A stretch of 64,000 nt of DNA from Pseudomonas sp. QS1027 (GTDB taxonomy: Bacteria > Pseudomonadota > Gammaproteobacteria > Pseudomonadales > Pseudomonadaceae): positions 205,282 to 269,281 of the forward strand of contig NZ_PHSU01000014.1 in NCBI RefSeq assembly GCF_002814235.1. Direction: 5' to 3'. Below, piece after piece: positions 60,625 through 64,000 of the stretch. Made by a program: the position numbers and the translations under genes. Each line of letters opens with the position of its first letter. Within the stretch, counting starts at the first letter, position 1. The notes below the pieces were generated by a model. That model had not been told where the DNA came from and did no database searches. It worked only from the letters and a program-made list of their open reading frames with translations.

Positions 60625-61587
60625 ATGCCGGGAATCGAGGCCATGAACGAGCTGGACCGCTACCTGCAAGCAGCGACGCGGGACAACACCCGTCGCAGCT
60701 ATCAGGCCGCCATAGAACATTTCGAAGTGAGTTGGGGCGGGTTCCTGCCGGCCACCAGCGATAGCGTGGTGCGCTACCTGATGGCCCATGCCGGCGTACT
60801 CTCGATCAACACGCTGAAGCTGCGGCTGTCAGCCCTGGCGCAGTGGCACAACAGCCAGGGTTTCGCCGATCCGACCAAGGCGCCGCTGGTACGCAAGGTG
60901 TTCAAGGGTATTCGCGCCCTGCACCCGGCGCGGGAGAAGCAGGCTGAACCACTGCAGTTGCAGCATCTGGAGCAAGTCGTCGTCAGTCTCGATGGGCAGG
61001 CGACCCTGGCCCTGGCCGCCGATGATCGGCCGACGCTGCTGCGTGCCCGGCGTGACAAGGCGCTGATCCTGCTGGGCTTCTGGCGGGGCTTTCGCAGCGA
61101 CGAGCTGTGTCGCCTGGAGATCGAGCATGTCCGAGCCGTCGCAGGCTCCGGCATGACGCTGTATCTACCGCGCAGCAAAACCGACCGCGACAACCTCGGC
61201 CAGACCTACCAGGCACCGGCCTTGCAGCGCCTGTGTCCGGTGCAGGCCTATATCGACTGGATCAACAGTGCCGCGCTGGTACGCGGCCCGGTGTTTCGCG
61301 CCATCGACCGCTGGGGGCATCTGGGGGAGGAGGGCTTGCACGCCAACAGCATCATCCCCTTGCTGCGCCAGGCCCTGGAGCGCGCCGGGATTGCCGCCGA
61401 ACACTACACCAGCCATTCATTGCGCCGTGGCTTCGCAACCTGGGCCCACCGCAGTGGTTGGGACCTGAAGTCACTGATGAGTTATGTCGGCTGGAAGGAC
61501 ATGAAATCGGCCATGCGTTATATCGAGGCCAGCCCATTTCCAGGCATGGGGCTCATCGCCGAAAAGCCGGTGGATCAAGGAGCATAA
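60625..61587 (+). CDS. Tyrosine recombinase, TnpS-like
   Basis: 320-aa site-specific recombinase. A core-binding SAM-like domain lies at about 8-105; the catalytic domain is at about 125-320. The active-site residues are R157 (GFRSDELCRLE), K185 (RSKTD), H264 and R267 (HSLRRGFAT), W290 (VGWKD) and nucleophile Y299 (AMRYIE). All are intact, so it should be active. Start ATG 60625 has GGGGA about 9 nt upstream; ATG 60643 is possible but its GAGG is too close. No prophage genes or att repeats flank it. Confidence 0.88.
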   Translation: MPGIEAMNELDRYLQAATRDNTRRSYQAAIEHFEVSWGGFLPATSDSVVRYLMAHAGVLSINTLKLRLSALAQWHNSQGFADPTKAPLVRKVFKGIRALHPAREKQAEPLQLQHLEQVVVSLDGQATLALAADDRPTLLRARRDKALILLGFWRGFRSDELCRLEIEHVRAVAGSGMTLYLPRSKTDRDNLGQTYQAPALQRLCPVQAYIDWINSAALVRGPVFRAIDRWGHLGEEGLHANSIIPLLRQALERAGIAAEHYTSHSLRRGFATWAHRSGWDLKSLMSYVGWKDMKSAMRYIEASPFPGMGLIAEKPVDQGA

Positions 61588-61614
61588 GATTTCTTCTATT
61601 AATAGTGTCTGCTC

Positions 61615-61651
61615 ATAGCGAAAACCAATCGCGAGCATCAGCTTTGCCAAT
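61615..61651 (+). promoter_or_regulatory. OxyR-type binding site upstream of ahpC
   Basis: Four tetranucleotides, ATAG, CAAT, ATCA and CAAT, are each separated by exactly 7 bp, the OxyR pattern ATAG-N7-CTAT-N7-ATAG-N7-CTAT. The site starts 105 bp before the ahpC ATG. A TTGCCA (61644) with AAGAAT 16 bp later could be the promoter it overlaps. Confidence 0.65.
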
Positions 61652-61719
61652 GAGCCAGAACGCAAAAGAATGGCTAGGATTCTCCCATCAACTTCTTAAC
61701 CCCTGACGGAGAGTCAACG

Positions 61720-62283
61720 ATGCCTATCATCAACAGCCAAGTTAAACCGTTCAAAGCAACCGCTTTCAAAAACGGCGCATTCGTCGAAGTCTCGGACGCT
61801 GACCTGAAAGGCAAATGGTCGGTCGTGTTCTTCTACCCAGCTGACTTCACCTTCGTTTGCCCAACCGAACTGGAAGACCTGGCTGACAACTACGCCGAGT
61901 TCCAGAAACTGGGCGTCGAAATCTACAGCGTGTCGACCGACACCCACTTTGCCCACGCTGCCTGGCACAACACTTCGCCAGCCATCGGCAAAATCCAGTA
62001 CACCATGATCGGCGACCCGACCCTGACCATCTCCCGCAACTTCGACGTCCTGATCGAAGAAGCTGGCCTGGCCGACCGCGGTACTTTCGTGATCAACCCG
62101 GAAGGCCAGATCAAAATCGTTGAACTCAACGATGGCGGCGTAGGCCGTGACGCTTCCGAGCTGCTGCGCAAGATCAAGGCCGCTCAGTACGTTGCTGCTC
62201 ACCCAGGCGAAGTTTGTCCAGCCAAGTGGAAAGAAGGCGAGGCCACCCTGGCTCCGTCCCTGGACCTGGTCGGCAAGATCTAA
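61720..62283 (+). CDS. ahpC: Alkyl hydroperoxide reductase C (peroxiredoxin)
   Basis: 187-aa typical 2-Cys peroxiredoxin, reducing H2O2 and organic peroxides. The peroxidatic cysteine is C47 in FVCPTEL; the resolving cysteine is C166 in EVCPAKW. It is 187 aa, exactly as in E. coli AhpC. CGGAGAG is 7 bases upstream. It is reduced by AhpF, encoded 125 bp downstream. Codon use is strongly biased, as for highly expressed genes. Confidence 0.97.
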   Translation: MPIINSQVKPFKATAFKNGAFVEVSDADLKGKWSVVFFYPADFTFVCPTELEDLADNYAEFQKLGVEIYSVSTDTHFAHAAWHNTSPAIGKIQYTMIGDPTLTISRNFDVLIEEAGLADRGTFVINPEGQIKIVELNDGGVGRDASELLRKIKAAQYVAAHPGEVCPAKWKEGEATLAPSLDLVGKI

Positions 62284-62342
62284 GTCCGTGAGTCATTCAA
62301 GGGCGGTCATCCGCACCTCATAAGTCAGCCGCACCGCCCAAT

Positions 62343-62371
62343 AACGCCCGGGTGGTAATCACCTGGGCGTT
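62343..62371 (+). terminator. Hairpin between ahpC and ahpF
   Basis: AACGCCCGGGTG (62343-62354) pairs with CACCTGGGCGTT (62360-62371) with one mismatch. There is no T-run, so partial termination that sets ahpC above ahpF expression is more likely than full termination. Confidence 0.6.
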
Positions 62372-62408
62372 GCTATGTCTACAGTACTGAAAAAGGGAAA
62401 TCGCCCGC

Positions 62409-63974
62409 ATGTTGGACGCCAATCTTAAAGCCCAGTTGAAGTCGTACCTGGAACGGGTTACGCAACCGATCGAGATCGTCGCCTCCCTTGATGACGGCGC
62501 GAAATCTCAGGAAATGCTCGCACTGCTCAAAGAAGTCGCCAGTCTTTCCACCCAGATCACCTTGTTGGACAACGGTACCGATGGACGCAAGCCGTCGTTC
62601 TCGTTGAATCGCCCGGGAGCCGATATCAGCCTGCGTTTCGCCGGTATCCCCATGGGCCACGAATTCACTTCGCTGGTGCTGGCCCTGCTGCAAGTCGGCG
62701 GCCACCCTTCGAAGGCCAGTGTCGAAGTGATCGAACAGATCCGCTCGCTCAAGGGCGAGTTCAACTTCGAGACCTACTTCTCGCTGTCCTGCCAGAACTG
62801 CCCGGACGTGGTCCAGGCGTTGAACCTGATGGCGGTGCTGAACCCGAACATCCGCCACGTCGCCATCGACGGCGCGTTGTTCCAGGACGAAGTCAACGAT
62901 CGCAAGATCATGGCGGTCCCCAGCGTTTACCTCAACGGTGTGAACTTCGGCCAGGGCCGCATGGGCCTCGAGGAAATCCTCGGCAAGCTCGACACCGGCG
63001 CCATTGAGAAACAAGCGGAAAAAATCAGCGCCAAGGACGCCTTTGATGTCCTGGTGGTCGGCGGTGGCCCGGCCGGCGCCGCGGCAGCGATCTACGCGGC
63101 ACGCAAAGGTATTCGTACCGGTGTTGCGGCAGAGCGTTTCGGTGGCCAGGTACTGGACACCATGGCGATCGAGAACTTTATCTCGGTCCAGGAAACCGAA
63201 GGGCCGAAACTGGCCAGCGCCCTGGAAGAGCATGTTCGCCAGTACGATGTCGATATCATGAACCTGCAACGCGCCAGTGCCCTGGTGCCGGCAAAGCGTG
63301 CCGGTGAACTGCACGAAGTGCGTTTTGAAAGCGGTGCCAGCCTCAAGGCCAAGACCGTGATCCTTGCCACTGGCGCCCGCTGGCGTGAAATGGGTGTGCC
63401 GGGCGAGCAGGAATACAAGGCCAAGGGCGTGTGCTTCTGCCCGCACTGTGACGGCCCGCTGTTCAAGGGCAAGCGTGTCGCGGTGATCGGTGGCGGCAAC
63501 TCCGGTGTCGAGGCGGCCATCGACCTGGCCGGTATCGTCAGTCACGTGACGCTGCTGGAGTTCGACAGCAAGCTGCGCGCCGATGCCGTGCTGCAACGCA
63601 AGCTCTACAGCCTGCCGAACGTCAATGTCGTGACCAGCGCGCTGACCAGCGAAGTCAAGGGTGACGGGCAGAAGGTCACCGGCCTGGTCTACAAGGATCG
63701 CGATTCAGGTGAGTTCCACACCGTCGACCTGGAAGGCATCTTTGTACAGATCGGTCTGTTGCCGAACACCGACTGGCTCAAGGGTAGCGTCGAATTGTCG
63801 CCGCGTGGCGAGATCATTGTCGATGCTCGTTGTGAAACCTCGTTGCCCGGTATTTTCGCGGCCGGTGACGTCACTACAGTGCCGTACAAGCAGATCGTGA
63901 TTGCGGTGGGCGAGGGTGCGAAGGCTTCGCTGAGTGCCTTTGATCACCTGATCCGCACATCCGCCCCGGCCTGA
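62409..63974 (+). CDS. ahpF: Alkyl hydroperoxide reductase F (NADH:peroxiredoxin reductase)
   Basis: 521-aa flavoprotein that reduces AhpC with NADH. The N-terminal double thioredoxin-like domain (1-200) has the redox pair C128/C131 in SCQNCPD. The FAD motif is [12 protein letters not shown] (216-227), and the thioredoxin-reductase-type disulphide is C344-P-H-C347 in VCFCPHCDG. The [18 protein letters not shown] motif follows. The frame is complete, ending 26 bp before the window edge. Confidence 0.97.
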   Translation: MLDANLKAQLKSYLERVTQPIEIVASLDDGAKSQEMLALLKEVASLSTQITLLDNGTDGRKPSFSLNRPGADISLRFAGIPMGHEFTSLVLALLQVGGHPSKASVEVIEQIRSLKGEFNFETYFSLSCQNCPDVVQALNLMAVLNPNIRHVAIDGALFQDEVNDRKIMAVPSVYLNGVNFGQGRMGLEEILGKLDTGAIEKQAEKISAKDAFDVLVVGGGPAGAAAAIYAARKGIRTGVAAERFGGQVLDTMAIENFISVQETEGPKLASALEEHVRQYDVDIMNLQRASALVPAKRAGELHEVRFESGASLKAKTVILATGARWREMGVPGEQEYKAKGVCFCPHCDGPLFKGKRVAVIGGGNSGVEAAIDLAGIVSHVTLLEFDSKLRADAVLQRKLYSLPNVNVVTSALTSEVKGDGQKVTGLVYKDRDSGEFHTVDLEGIFVQIGLLPNTDWLKGSVELSPRGEIIVDARCETSLPGIFAAGDVTTVPYKQIVIAVGEGAKASLSAFDHLIRTSAPA

Positions 63975-64000
63975 TATAGCGGCAAAGAAAAAGCCCCATG

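Noticed and set aside
59494..61587. Prophage or genomic-island integrase
   Set aside because: No phage genes, no tRNA, no long att-type direct repeats and no foreign cargo next to it; the paired coiled-coil gene fits a transposon resolution module better.

Overview
The window is GC-rich chromosomal DNA of a fluorescent Pseudomonas (P. fluorescens group). The evidence is the mannitol/arabitol operon with an ABC transporter and a polyol dehydrogenase, a malate:quinone oxidoreductase with a presequence, Pseudomonas-type REP/REPIN repeats in many intergenic gaps, a DUF2790 protein, and the codon usage. It is mostly ordinary accessory-metabolism chromosome with about 60 intact genes. There is no rRNA, tRNA, CRISPR array or insertion sequence.

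Layout. 1-3 kb: the 5' part of an RND efflux adaptor gene, divergent from an RstA/RstB-type two-component pair. 3-5.3 kb: RarD-type permease, RlmK-like methyltransferase and a RidA-family protein, all on the minus strand. 5.5-8.6 kb: a small maleate island (MFS carrier, maleate isomerase, LysR regulator). 8.6-14 kb: a SulP carrier, a LysR/tautomerase divergent pair, a LysE exporter, an acetyltransferase and a CAP-domain protein. 14-21 kb: mqo with a long untranslated leader, a LysR/pirin divergent pair, a GAF-EAL phosphodiesterase and an aldo/keto reductase. 21.4-25.6 kb: a small His/Lys-rich exported protein, then MFS carrier / CdaR-type regulator / glycerate kinase. 25.8-28.9 kb: a ParB-like protein overlapping a second SulP carrier, and nicotinamidase. 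29-32.2 kb: TPR protein, ECF sigma factor, anti-sigma factor, an NTF2-like protein and a TetR regulator. 32.4-38.1 kb: pssA, then a Fur-boxed Efe iron-uptake operon (efeU, efeO, efeB and a second EfeO-like gene).

39-45.9 kb is a coherent catabolic cluster: a polar amino-acid type ABC transporter (binding protein, two permeases, ATPase), RidA, an IclR regulator, a PLP enzyme of the D-serine-dehydratase/D-threonine-aldolase fold, and a KdgK-like sugar kinase. Together they suggest uptake of an amino-sugar acid, ammonia elimination to 2-keto-3-deoxygluconate, and phosphorylation into the Entner-Doudoroff route; D-glucosaminate is the best candidate substrate. 46-50.7 kb: parvulin, hybrid histidine kinase, an orphan PilT/PilU ATPase and an unknown exported protein. 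50.8-59.2 kb: mtlEFGKDYZ for mannitol/arabitol/sorbitol uptake and catabolism.

59.5-61.6 kb holds a divergent pair, a KfrA-like coiled-coil DNA-binding protein and a tyrosine recombinase, around a short AT-rich gap with two dyads. Sizes, orientation and spacing look like the TnpT/TnpS/rst cointegrate-resolution module of Tn4651-type Tn3-family transposons, but no transposase is present. It sits where the mannitol regulator mtlR might be expected. The window ends with ahpC, preceded by an OxyR-type box, and ahpF.
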